Source: Geobacter sp. (GTDB taxonomy: Bacteria > Desulfobacterota > Desulfuromonadia > Geobacterales > Pseudopelobacteraceae). From it: a stretch of DNA of 16,252 nucleotides. Within the stretch, counting starts at the first letter, position 1, and every line of letters begins with the position of its first letter. Below are positions 7,472 through 14,833 of the stretch, piece by piece. The stretch covers positions 1-16,252 of the forward strand of contig DAIERH010000028.1 of NCBI GenBank assembly GCA_027346925.1, in the 5' to 3' direction. Below the pieces are notes generated by a model. The model made no database searches, was not told the origin of the DNA, and saw only the letters and a program-made list of their open reading frames with translations. Position numbers and translations under genes: made by a program.

Positions 7472-10400
7472 ATGTGGATAGTACGTCTTGCGTTACATCG
7501 GCCGTACACTTTTATCGTACTTTCGCTGCTGCTCGTTTTGATGACGCCATTGGTCTTGCTGCGCACTCCCACGGATATTTTTCCGAACATCAACATTCCT
7601 GTCATCAGCGTAGTTTGGTCCTACAGCGGTCTGGCGCCGCAGGATATGAACGACAGGATCGTCTCTATTTTCGAACGCTCGGTAACGACGACGGTTAACG
7701 ACATCGAGCATATAGAGTCCCAAGCGCTGAATGGCGTATCGGTGACAAAGATTTTTTTCCACCCGGCGGTGAATATCGCCACCGCCAACGCACAGGTTAC
7801 GGCCATCGCGCAAACGCAGCTGCGGCAATTGCCCCCCGGCATCACACCTCCGCTGATCCTGAATTATAACGCTTCAACCGTACCTATCCTGCAACTCGGT
7901 CTCAGTGGCCAGGGACTTAGCGAACAGCAGCTTAATGACTTCGCTTCAAACTTCATCCGTACCCAGTTGGCGACGGTACAGGGGGCATCAATACCTTGGC
8001 CGTATGGCGGCAAGTTCAGACAGGTCATGGTGGATATCGACGCTCAGGGATTAATCGCCCGGGGTTTGTCCCCGCTGGACGTTGTAAATGCCATTAACAC
8101 CCAGAATGTCATCCTGCCATCGGGCAACGCGAAAATTGGCGACACGGAGTACAATATCCTCCTCAACGGATCGCCGCGCACGGCGGAAGAAATCAACGAC
8201 ATGCCCGTGAAGGTCGTCAACGGCACGGTGATGTATGTGCGCGACGTCGCCCATGTGCGCGATGGATTCGCCGTGCAACAAAACATAGTAAGGCAGGACG
8301 GACAGCGCGGCGTTCTCCTCCCGGTCGAGAAGTCCGGAAATGCCTCGACCCTGGATATCGTGTCCGCTGTCCGGAAGGCTCTGCCACGGATCGCGGCCAG
8401 CCTCCCCCCCGAACTGCGGATACGCCCCCTTTTTGATCAATCCATCTTCGTGAAGGCGTCGATTCAAGGGGTGGTCCGGGAGGGAATTACCGCCGCCTGC
8501 CTTACCGCACTCATGATCCTGCTTTTTCTCGGCTCCTGGCGTTCCACGCTCATCATCGCCATCTCTATCCCCCTCTCGATCTTTGCCTCGCTTGCCTTGT
8601 TGTCCATTCTCGGCGAGACGATCAACGTCATGACGCTCGGCGGGCTCGCCTTGGCGGTGGGCATCCTGGTTGACGACGCTACCGTGACGATTGAAAACAT
8701 CGAACGCAACCTCGGCCTGGGGAAGGACCTGAAACAAGCCATCTTGGACGGCGCACAGGAAATCGCCGTCCCGGCATTCGTTTCCACCTTGTGCATTTCA
8801 ATCGTCTTTCTGCCCATGTTCCTTCTCCAGGGGGTTGCGCGATATCTGTTCGTACCCCTTGCTGAGGCCGTCATGTTTGCCATGCTCGCCTCGTACCTGC
8901 TGTCGCGGACCCTGGTGCCCACGCTCGCCTTCTACCTTATGAAGAATCACCTCGGGCAGCATGACGTGGCGAAGTCGAAAATGCAATGGGTCCGCGGCAT
9001 CCACGTCGGCTTTGTGAACGCTTTTGACCGGTTTGGTGCCTGGTACTCGCGGGTACTGGAGAAGTGTCTGCTGCACCGCAAGGTTTTTCTGCCGGCTTTC
9101 CTGGCCGTTTGCGTGCTGAGCCTCCCCTTGGCCCTGATCCTTGGCAACAACTTTTTCCCCGATGTGGACGCCGGCCAGATACGGCTCCATGTACGGACCA
9201 GAACAGGCATGCGCATCGAGGATACGGCAAAGACCGTTGGCCTGGTTGAAGACCGTGTCCGCCAGATAATCCCTCCCGCTGATTTGGATGGAATCCTCGA
9301 CAACATCGGCCTGCCCATGAGCGGTATCAACCTGTCCTACAGCAATGGCGGATTCATCGGTTCCATGGATGCCGAAGTCCTCATCTCGCTCAAGCCGGAC
9401 CACCGGCCGACGGCGGATTATATCCGGCTGTTGCGGGCCAAGCTGCCGCGGGACTTCGTGGGCACCAGCTTCTTTTTCCAGCCGGCTGACATCGTCAGCC
9501 AGATACTTAACTTCGGATCGCCCGCTCCAATCGACGTGCAGATTGTGGGAAACAATCTGTCCGGCAACGCAGCCATTGCCTCGGAACTGGCCGAAAAGAT
9601 GCGCAATGTGCCGGGGGCGGCCGATGTGCGGGTACACCAGCTGTTCAATCAGCCCCGCTTCACCGTTGCCGTTGACAGGACGAAATCCCAGCTGACCGGC
9701 TTGACGGAAAGAGACGTTGCCAACAGCGTCCTCGTGGCGCTTTCGGGAAGCGCCCAGACGGCGCCCAATTTCTGGCTGAACCCGAAGAACGGGGTTTCCT
9801 ACGCTATCGCGACCCAGTCCCCGCAGTTCAGAATAGACAGCCTCGATGCCTTGCGCACACTCCCCGTCACGGCGGCGGGAAGTTCCCGGCCGCAGCTTCT
9901 GGAGAACATCTCGGAACTGGAAAGGGCGGCCGGGCCGGCCGTGTTGAGCCACTACAACATACAACCGGTGGTTGATGTCTACGCGAATGTCCAGGACCGC
10001 GACCTGGGCGGTGTCGCGTCAGGCATCGACAAACTGATTGCGGGCATTCAAAAGGAACTCCCCCGGGGAAGCACGGTGGTCATGCGCGGACAAGTGGCCA
10101 CCATGCGCTCTTCCTTCGCCGGTTTGGGCCTCGGCGTCATTTTTGCGATCATCCTCGTGTACCTGTTGATCGTCATCAACTTCCAATCCTGGACCACGGC
10201 GTTGATTATCATTGCCGCCCTGCCCGGAGCGCTCGCCGGTATCTGCTGGATATTGTTCCTCACCCACACGGCTCTCAGCGTTCCGGCGCTCATGGGTGCC
10301 ATCATGTCCATAGGCGTTGCCACCGCAAACTCGATCCTCATGATCTCCTTTGCGAACGACCGGCTCGACGCACTCGGAGATGCGACGGCAGCCGCCCTGG

Positions 10401-10630
10401 AAGCGGGACGTACGCGCCTGCGGCCGGTGATCATGACGGCCCTGGCAATGATCATCGGCATGGTTCCCATGGCCCTGGGCCTTGGCGAAGGGGGGGAACA
10501 GAACGCGCCGCTGGGCCGGGCCGTAATCGGAGGATTGTGTGTGGCCACCGTGGCCACCTTGTTCTTTGTCCCTACCTTATTCTCTTTCGTTTATCGCAAG
10601 CGTCATCACCCGCTTGTATCACGGACATGA
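7472..10630 (+). CDS. RND efflux permease, HAE1/AcrB-like
   Basis: The 1052-residue inner-membrane pump has the AcrB-type layout: a first transmembrane helix (about residues 10-30), a large periplasmic loop, helices 2-6 (about 340-500), helix 7 near 530, a second loop, and helices 8-12 (about 870-1040). TM4 carries the proton-relay pair D401-D402 in GILVDDATVTIENIER. In TM10 the position of AcrB Lys940 appears to be A952 (GVATANSIL), as in a branch of the family. The ATG at 7472 is chosen because AAAGGA precedes it and MWIVRLALHRPYTF is the usual RND beginning; the frame is open 13 codons upstream. It is the first gene of a permease-adaptor-outer-membrane-factor operon, 18 bases before the adaptor. 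It should export hydrophobic or amphiphilic compounds using the proton gradient; substrate unknown. It is not a heavy-metal (CusA-type) pump by its TM4 sequence. Confidence 0.95.
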   Translation: MWIVRLALHRPYTFIVLSLLLVLMTPLVLLRTPTDIFPNINIPVISVVWSYSGLAPQDMNDRIVSIFERSVTTTVNDIEHIESQALNGVSVTKIFFHPAVNIATANAQVTAIAQTQLRQLPPGITPPLILNYNASTVPILQLGLSGQGLSEQQLNDFASNFIRTQLATVQGASIPWPYGGKFRQVMVDIDAQGLIARGLSPLDVVNAINTQNVILPSGNAKIGDTEYNILLNGSPRTAEEINDMPVKVVNGTVMYVRDVAHVRDGFAVQQNIVRQDGQRGVLLPVEKSGNASTLDIVSAVRKALPRIAASLPPELRIRPLFDQSIFVKASIQGVVREGITAACLTALMILLFLGSWRSTLIIAISIPLSIFASLALLSILGETINVMTLGGLALAVGILVDDATVTIENIERNLGLGKDLKQAILDGAQEIAVPAFVSTLCISIVFLPMFLLQGVARYLFVPLAEAVMFAMLASYLLSRTLVPTLAFYLMKNHLGQHDVAKSKMQWVRGIHVGFVNAFDRFGAWYSRVLEKCLLHRKVFLPAFLAVCVLSLPLALILGNNFFPDVDAGQIRLHVRTRTGMRIEDTAKTVGLVEDRVRQIIPPADLDGILDNIGLPMSGINLSYSNGGFIGSMDAEVLISLKPDHRPTADYIRLLRAKLPRDFVGTSFFFQPADIVSQILNFGSPAPIDVQIVGNNLSGNAAIASELAEKMRNVPGAADVRVHQLFNQPRFTVAVDRTKSQLTGLTERDVANSVLVALSGSAQTAPNFWLNPKNGVSYAIATQSPQFRIDSLDALRTLPVTAAGSSRPQLLENISELERAAGPAVLSHYNIQPVVDVYANVQDRDLGGVASGIDKLIAGIQKELPRGSTVVMRGQVATMRSSFAGLGLGVIFAIILVYLLIVINFQSWTTALIIIAALPGALAGICWILFLTHTALSVPALMGAIMSIGVATANSILMISFANDRLDALGDATAAALEAGRTRLRPVIMTALAMIIGMVPMALGLGEGGEQNAPLGRAVIGGLCVATVATLFFVPTLFSFVYRKRHHPLVSRT

Positions 10631-10648
10631 AGTCAGCGGAGCATGGAA

Positions 10649-11803
10649 ATGGCTAAACACGAAACGTCAAACACCAAACCCGGATACCGTGTCGTCACGG
10701 TTCTTCTTTTCACCCTCTGTGCGGCAATCGTAGGGCAGGTGTCCTCCCGCTTGACGGCATCGCGCCACCTTGAGGCTGTCACCCGCGAACTGGCCCTGAC
10801 CCCCGTCAACATTACCCGTCCCGCTGCCAGTGCGCCCACGTCGCAATTCGCGTTGCCGGCCACTGTTCAGCCCTACATGGCTACGACAATCTATGCCCGG
10901 ACGAATGGATACATCCTGAACTGGTATGCCGACATAGGCACCCATGTGCATAAGGGCCAACTTCTCGCGACCATAGCGAGTCCCGAGATAGACTCGCAGC
11001 TGGATGCGGCCCGGGCGACGTTGCGGCAAGTGGAAGCCAGCCTGAAGCTGGCCCAGATCACTGCCGGCAGATACGCCAATCTCAGTCATACCGATGCAGT
11101 TGCCCAGCAGGAAGTCGATCAAACAGCACAGAACCTGCGGGGGCAACAGGCACTGCTCCAGGCATCGCAAGCTGAAGTGAGGCGCTTACAGCAGCTTCAG
11201 GGTTTCGAGAAGGTGTACGCACCATTTGATGGAGTCATTACGAGCAGAAAAGTGGACGTGGGGAACCTGATCAATGCCGGCAGTTCCGCCCAAGGGGTCG
11301 AGCTGTTCCAACTGTCGCAGATTCAGACCCTGCGCGTGTTCGTCTCGGTACCGGAGAATTACGCTGCCGCGGTAAAGGAGGAGAAGACGGCTCACGTGGA
11401 ATTTGCGCAAGACCCCGGACAAAGCTTCCCGGGAATTATCGCCCGAAATTCCAAATCCATTGACCCCGTCACCCGGACGCTTCTCGTGGAGGTCGATGTC
11501 TCGAACAAGGATGGCCGGCTGCTCCCCGGAGCTTACGCCAACGTGCGATTCAATCTTCGCCAGAACCGGCCGTCGTATGTATTGCCCGCGAACACCCTCC
11601 TGTTCCGTGCCGAGGGCCAGCAGGTGGCGATCGTAAAACATGACCATCTCATTGAATTGCGCAATGTGATGGTTGGCACTGATTTCGGCTCGACAGTGCA
11701 AATCGTCTCCGGTTTAAACGGTTCCGAGGATATTGTCCTAAACCCGCCGGATTCGCTGTTGCAGGGGCAGCGAGTCCAGGTTGTCGCGTCAAAGGGAAAC
11801 TGA
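10649..11803 (+). CDS. Periplasmic adaptor (membrane fusion protein) of the RND pump
   Basis: The 384-residue protein links the RND permease to the outer-membrane factor. It has an N-terminal membrane anchor (about residues 14-33), a split lipoyl domain (YARTNGYILNWYADIGTHVHKGQLLATI early and YAPFDGVITSRKVDVGNLINAG late) around an alpha-helical hairpin (about 115-180), then a beta-barrel and membrane-proximal domain (TRTLLVEVDVSNKDGRLLPGAYANV). The cysteine in the anchor is not in a proper lipobox, so it is probably a signal anchor rather than a lipoprotein. The ATG at 10649 is preferred because GGAG at 10638-10641 is seven bases away; the ATG two codons earlier (10643) is only one base from it. 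It ends seven bases before the outer-membrane factor, clearly one operon. Confidence 0.93.
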   Translation: MAKHETSNTKPGYRVVTVLLFTLCAAIVGQVSSRLTASRHLEAVTRELALTPVNITRPAASAPTSQFALPATVQPYMATTIYARTNGYILNWYADIGTHVHKGQLLATIASPEIDSQLDAARATLRQVEASLKLAQITAGRYANLSHTDAVAQQEVDQTAQNLRGQQALLQASQAEVRRLQQLQGFEKVYAPFDGVITSRKVDVGNLINAGSSAQGVELFQLSQIQTLRVFVSVPENYAAAVKEEKTAHVEFAQDPGQSFPGIIARNSKSIDPVTRTLLVEVDVSNKDGRLLPGAYANVRFNLRQNRPSYVLPANTLLFRAEGQQVAIVKHDHLIELRNVMVGTDFGSTVQIVSGLNGSEDIVLNPPDSLLQGQRVQVVASKGN

Positions 11804-11810
11804 GGTGATT

Positions 11811-13238
11811 ATGAAGCGCGTTGCCTTGGCCCTGTGTCTCTCGTCCCTTGCCGGCTGTGCCGTTGGGCCCAATTACAGCCGGCCTGTAACGCCTGCCCCG
11901 GCGAACTACAAGGCAACCCTGCAACCGGACCTCGAAAATCAGCTTCCGCAGCAAATTGCGCGTGTGAATTGGTGGGTAATCTTCAATGACCCGCAGCTAA
12001 GTTCCTTGGAAGAGGAATGCATCAGATCCAACCAGGATCTGCGGGCCGCGATAGCCAGGACGGATCAGGCGCGCGCCTATTCGGTCATTGCGCGTTCCTA
12101 CTTGTTGCCAACCATCGGGGCCAACGCGAACCTGGGGCGGTATCGCGAGGCACGGGACCGGCCCAACAACGCTGTAGCAGGTGCGAAGCCAGGCACATTC
12201 AACGATTTCATCACCTCGATCTCGCTCAACTACGAAATCGATGCCTGGGGGCGCGTGCGCCGTGCCGTGGAAGCCGCCAATGCGGCGCAACAGGCAAGCC
12301 AGGCGGACTTCGAGACCATCCGCCTCTCCCTTACCGCCGAGCTTGCCGCAGATTATTTCAGCCTGCGGGCAATCGATGCCCAGCAGCGCGTACTTGCCGA
12401 GACAGTGAAGGCTTTGCGGGCAAGCCTTGACCTCACGTCGCTGCGTTACCGGGATGGCCTGGCGAGCAAGCTGGATGTGCAGCAGGCGGAAACGCTCCTG
12501 CAGTCGGAGCAGGCGCAGAGCACCGCACTCGGCATCGGCCGCAGGCAATTCGAAAACGCGGTCGCGGTGTTGACCGGACAGTCGGCATCAGCATTTTCCA
12601 TCTCTCCGAGCCCCCTCTCGGGAACTCCCCCCTTGCTGAATCCGGGACTTCCCATCGACCTGCTGACGCACCGGCCCGACATTGCGGATCGGGAACGAAC
12701 ATTGGCGGTGCGAAGCGCCCAGATCGGCGTGACGCAAGCGGAGCGGCTGCCCTCCATCAGCCTCACCGGGGCTGCGGGTTTCGAAAGCGTGGATGCCGGC
12801 ACTCTCTTCAATTGGGCTGAGAATCGCACGTTCGGTCTGGGAAGCGGGATAGCCGCGCCCCTGTTTAACGCCGGACGCCTGAAAGCCCGGGTCACCGCCG
12901 CGGAGGCGAGCTACCGGGAAGCGGAAGCCGAGTACCGGCAAAATGTCCTTGTGGCATTTGGTGAAGTGGAAACCCAGCTGAGTACGCTCCATATACTGGC
13001 CGATCAAGCATCGTTTCAGGAGGCGGCAACGGAAAGTGCGAGACAGGCGACCAGGATAGCACTCGACAGGTACCGAAACGGCATTGAGAGCTATTTAAGC
13101 GTCGTGACCCAGCAAACCGTCCAACTCCAGAATGAATTGACGGCTGTCCAGATAGCTGGCGCGAGATACATATCCACCGTAAACCTGGTCAAGGCGCTGG
13201 GCGGCGGGTGGGCGGATTCTCGGGTCTACCGCAAATAA
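11811..13238 (+). CDS. Outer-membrane factor lipoprotein, NodT/OprM family
   Basis: The 475-residue protein forms the TolC-like outer-membrane and periplasmic tunnel of the pump. It begins with a lipoprotein signal peptide with lipobox L13-A-G-C16 followed by AVGPNYSRP, typical of OprM/NodT proteins. Two outer-membrane-efflux repeats follow, the first with long helices rich in A, Q and E (about residues 60-250) and the second after the TGQSASAF segment (about 260-460), including LPIDLLTHRPDIADRERTL. The ATG at 11811 has GAGGTG just ahead; a GTG-type upstream frame overlapping the adaptor is rejected. It is the last gene of the pump operon, with a convergent gene beginning 67 bases later. Confidence 0.95.
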   Translation: MKRVALALCLSSLAGCAVGPNYSRPVTPAPANYKATLQPDLENQLPQQIARVNWWVIFNDPQLSSLEEECIRSNQDLRAAIARTDQARAYSVIARSYLLPTIGANANLGRYREARDRPNNAVAGAKPGTFNDFITSISLNYEIDAWGRVRRAVEAANAAQQASQADFETIRLSLTAELAADYFSLRAIDAQQRVLAETVKALRASLDLTSLRYRDGLASKLDVQQAETLLQSEQAQSTALGIGRRQFENAVAVLTGQSASAFSISPSPLSGTPPLLNPGLPIDLLTHRPDIADRERTLAVRSAQIGVTQAERLPSISLTGAAGFESVDAGTLFNWAENRTFGLGSGIAAPLFNAGRLKARVTAAEASYREAEAEYRQNVLVAFGEVETQLSTLHILADQASFQEAATESARQATRIALDRYRNGIESYLSVVTQQTVQLQNELTAVQIAGARYISTVNLVKALGGGWADSRVYRK

Positions 13239-13284
13239 GGCCGGCGTATGACCCGGGCCTCATGCAAAAGTCATGAACTGGAGC

Positions 13285-13314
13285 GGGGAGGGCGCCACTA
13301 TAGCCCTATTCCCC
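13285..13314. terminator. Possible bidirectional hairpin between convergent operons
   Basis: GGGGAGGGC at 13285-13293 can pair with GCCCT at 13303-13307 and CCCC at 13311-13314, with a nine-base loop and a three-base bulge. It overlaps the stop codon of the CheX-type gene and lies between the convergent efflux operon and the CheX gene. There is no clear T-run on either side, so intrinsic termination is doubtful. Confidence 0.28.
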
Positions 13315-13806
13315 TGCCTCAAGATAAACGCTGACCATGAAATACTCTCCGTCTGATTCGAACATGAGGGTCAGCGTATCGGGAAGAGCCCCCACGGTCA
13401 TGACGTATTCATCTCCCGATATCACCGATGGGGTCGAGAGCCGGACTTCGTGACCATCCTTCACGAAGTGGTGCTTGAACGAACCGCCGATCATATTCGC
13501 GATTTCTCCAAGCGCGTCGTGCACATCGTCGTCGCATTCCATGACATCCATGCCGAGCATTTTAGAGGCAAAGGCCATTGCCAGCTTTTGCGGGGTATTG
13601 ATGCTGATCATCCCGTTGTAAATCCCGGCGAGCCCTACCATGGCGGTGACGCAGTCCTTGAATCTCTTTGCCGTGACCGCTGTTTGTGATGGGGATACAT
13701 CCGCTCCAACCATTGTGGAGAAAATCTCCCGCACATCCCCATCCAGGTGCTCGATCAGTTTTTCTTCCGTGGTATTGAGCTGCCCGAGAATTTCCGCGCT
13801 AATCAT
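13306..13806 (-). CDS. CheX-type phosphatase of phosphorylated response regulators
   Basis: The 166-residue cytoplasmic protein has the CheC/CheX/FliY fold signature, with the catalytic ExxN motif as E101-I-A-N104 in DALGEIANMIGG, after the YNGMISINTPQKLAMAFASKMLG strand-helix segment. A single ExxN with total length near 160 points to CheX rather than two-motif CheC. CheX removes the phosphoryl group from CheY-like receivers. A near-perfect AGGAGG precedes the ATG. It lies 85 bases downstream of the second PilZ gene, in the same direction, with a strong hairpin between. No cheA, cheY or receptor gene is in the window; the substrate could be a receiver elsewhere, or the receiver of the GGDEF-EAL protein at 3334-5106, which is speculation. 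Confidence 0.85.
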   Translation of the reverse strand: MISAEILGQLNTTEEKLIEHLDGDVREIFSTMVGADVSPSQTAVTAKRFKDCVTAMVGLAGIYNGMISINTPQKLAMAFASKMLGMDVMECDDDVHDALGEIANMIGGSFKHHFVKDGHEVRLSTPSVISGDEYVMTVGALPDTLTLMFESDGEYFMVSVYLEAGE

Positions 13807-13846
13807 GTATTCCTCCTAGCCCTGATAAACAGGATAGTGCGTTAGC

Positions 13847-13885
13847 CAAATCATTTTCTGCCAGAAAAACGCGGAAAATGATTTG
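13847..13885 (-). repeat. Long perfect hairpin between the second PilZ gene and cheX-like gene
   Basis: CAAATCATTTTC at 13847-13858 and GAAAATGATTTG at 13874-13885 are perfect 12-base inverted arms. The stem can grow inward by three more pairs (one G-U) to leave a nine-base loop. It starts seven bases after the PilZ stop (13892) and lies about 40 bases ahead of the CheX start on the shared strand. No T-run follows the 3' arm, so it is better seen as an mRNA processing or stability element, or an operator, than as a classic terminator. Confidence 0.7.
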
Positions 13886-13891
13886 TAACTT

Positions 13892-14590
13892 CTATGAGAC
13901 AAGCCTGTCGCGGTCTTTGTCCTTATCACTTCTCAGTAAGGCGAACAGATTGCTTTCAAGCTCCTGACCCATGTGCCTGAACGTAACGCCGATCCCCGGC
14001 GGACGGTGCTGCCCCCAACCTTGTATCCTCGCCACAATGACCTCCACATCGAGTCCGAAGTCCGGGAATGTCACGGTTATCTCCTCGCCAACGGAAAACC
14101 GTTCCGGGTTCATGTCGGCAATAAATAGGCCGCTCCACGAAATGTTAAGCGTGAAACCGCGTTCGGTTCCGATATAGGTGGGGATGCAGATATCCTTGCG
14201 CCTGTTTGACCGTAACCGCCTCGGTGTAAATTCGGTGCAGGTCTTGGTGAGGAAGTCATTCAGGTTCTTGTCCTGTTTTGCGTCGCCCGCCATTGCCATG
14301 GGAACCAGCATCGTTCCCATGGTCTTCACGCGCAGAGTGGGGTAAAACCCGGTCAGCGTATAGGCGACAAACCTCTCCTCGGCCTTGGCCTTTATCATTG
14401 TCGCCAGATCGACCAGAACCCCTCTGTAAAATCCGCACAGGGCAAAATTTTCAGCCTCGCAGAATGTGGAACACGGAACCGCCCGCACGCCATAGGGCCC
14501 GAGGCTCGCCTCAAGCGCGGTACGGGCTTTGTCGTCGTAGGCGATAACCAATACCGGATAGTCCGCCTGGGGTGTTTCAGTGATTTCCAT
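13892..14590 (-). CDS. PilZ-domain protein with an N-terminal receiver-like region
   Basis: The protein is 232 residues. The C-terminal part (about 122-225) is a PilZ domain with both c-di-GMP motifs, R127-S-N-R-R131 and N149-I-S-W-S-G154, followed by GEEITVTFPDFGLDVEVIVARIQGWG and GIGVTFRHM strands. The N-terminal part (about 10-100) has the feel of a degenerate response-regulator receiver: VLVIAYDDKARTALEASLG, then GVLVD with D61 where a phosphoacceptor strand would end, but the usual PxxxG follow-up and the lysine are not clear. The C-terminal tail is charged (RSDKDKDRDR). The ATG at 14590 has AGGA ahead. The gene is divergent from the flavoprotein gene and followed by the CheX-type phosphatase. 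Binding of c-di-GMP is predicted; the output is unknown. Confidence 0.85.
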   Translation of the reverse strand: MEITETPQADYPVLVIAYDDKARTALEASLGPYGVRAVPCSTFCEAENFALCGFYRGVLVDLATMIKAKAEERFVAYTLTGFYPTLRVKTMGTMLVPMAMAGDAKQDKNLNDFLTKTCTEFTPRRLRSNRRKDICIPTYIGTERGFTLNISWSGLFIADMNPERFSVGEEITVTFPDFGLDVEVIVARIQGWGQHRPPGIGVTFRHMGQELESNLFALLRSDKDKDRDRLVS

Positions 14591-14646
14591 TGATATTCCT
14601 GACTGTGACTCCGTATTCGGGCCGCTGCCGCAACAACGGGATTAAA

Positions 14647-14683
14647 AAATATCATACTAGCTCCTGAACTTAAAATGATATTT
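14647..14683. repeat. Inverted repeat in the divergent pilZ/flavoprotein region
   Basis: AAATATCAT at 14647-14655 and ATGATATTT at 14675-14683 are perfect nine-base arms separated by 19 bases. The half-site TGATATT occurs once more at 14591-14597, next to the PilZ start. On the minus strand a possible -10 (TATGAT, 14655-14650) lies in the left arm. The arrangement suggests a dimeric regulator site controlling the PilZ gene, but is not proven. Confidence 0.4.
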
Positions 14684-14738
14684 CAGATACCTACGTCATT
14701 CTGCGGAAGAGGCCGTGGCCCTCACATCCCTTCTCGTG

Positions 14739-14759
14739 GATTATGCTGTGATTATGCTG
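14739..14759 (+). repeat. Tandem direct repeat upstream of the flavoprotein promoter
   Basis: GATTATGCTG occurs at 14739-14748 and again at 14750-14759, an exact 10-base repeat with an 11-base period. It ends nine bases before the -35 element. Direct repeats with an 11-base period just upstream of -35 are the usual target of OmpR/PhoB-type activators. Confidence 0.5.
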
Positions 14760-14768
14760 AAAATATCG

Positions 14769-14796
14769 TTGACATTCAGAATTTTGAATGTATTAT
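14769..14796 (+). promoter_or_regulatory. Sigma-70 promoter of the flavoprotein gene, with operator in the spacer
   Basis: A consensus -35 TTGACA at 14769-14774 is followed after 16 bases by TATTAT at 14791-14796. The start of transcription is expected near 14803, about 30 bases before the ATG. The spacer is almost filled by the quasi-palindrome CATTCAGAATTTTGAATG at 14773-14790, in which eight of nine base pairs are symmetric. A repressor bound there would block RNA polymerase. Confidence 0.7.
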
Positions 14797-14797
14797 T

Positions 14798-14811
14798 TGT
14801 GCATATGCACA
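14798..14811 (+). promoter_or_regulatory. Palindrome over the flavoprotein transcription start
   Basis: TGTGCATATGCACA is a perfect 14-base palindrome covering the expected start site near 14803. It lies just upstream of the ribosome binding site GGGGAGGAGA (14821-14830). Its symmetry and position suggest an operator for a dimeric repressor, separate from the spacer palindrome. Confidence 0.5.
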
Positions 14812-14833
14812 CATTGCAGCGGGGAGGAGAGAG

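Noticed and set aside
8798..9964. A 388-codon open frame antisense to the RND permease
   Set aside because: It mirrors the conserved permease coding sequence and lacks a ribosome binding site or recognisable fold.
14675..14833. N-terminal extension of the flavoprotein to 14675
   Set aside because: This stretch carries the promoter, repeats and palindromes, while a strong ribosome binding site and the Rossmann strand fit the ATG at 14834.
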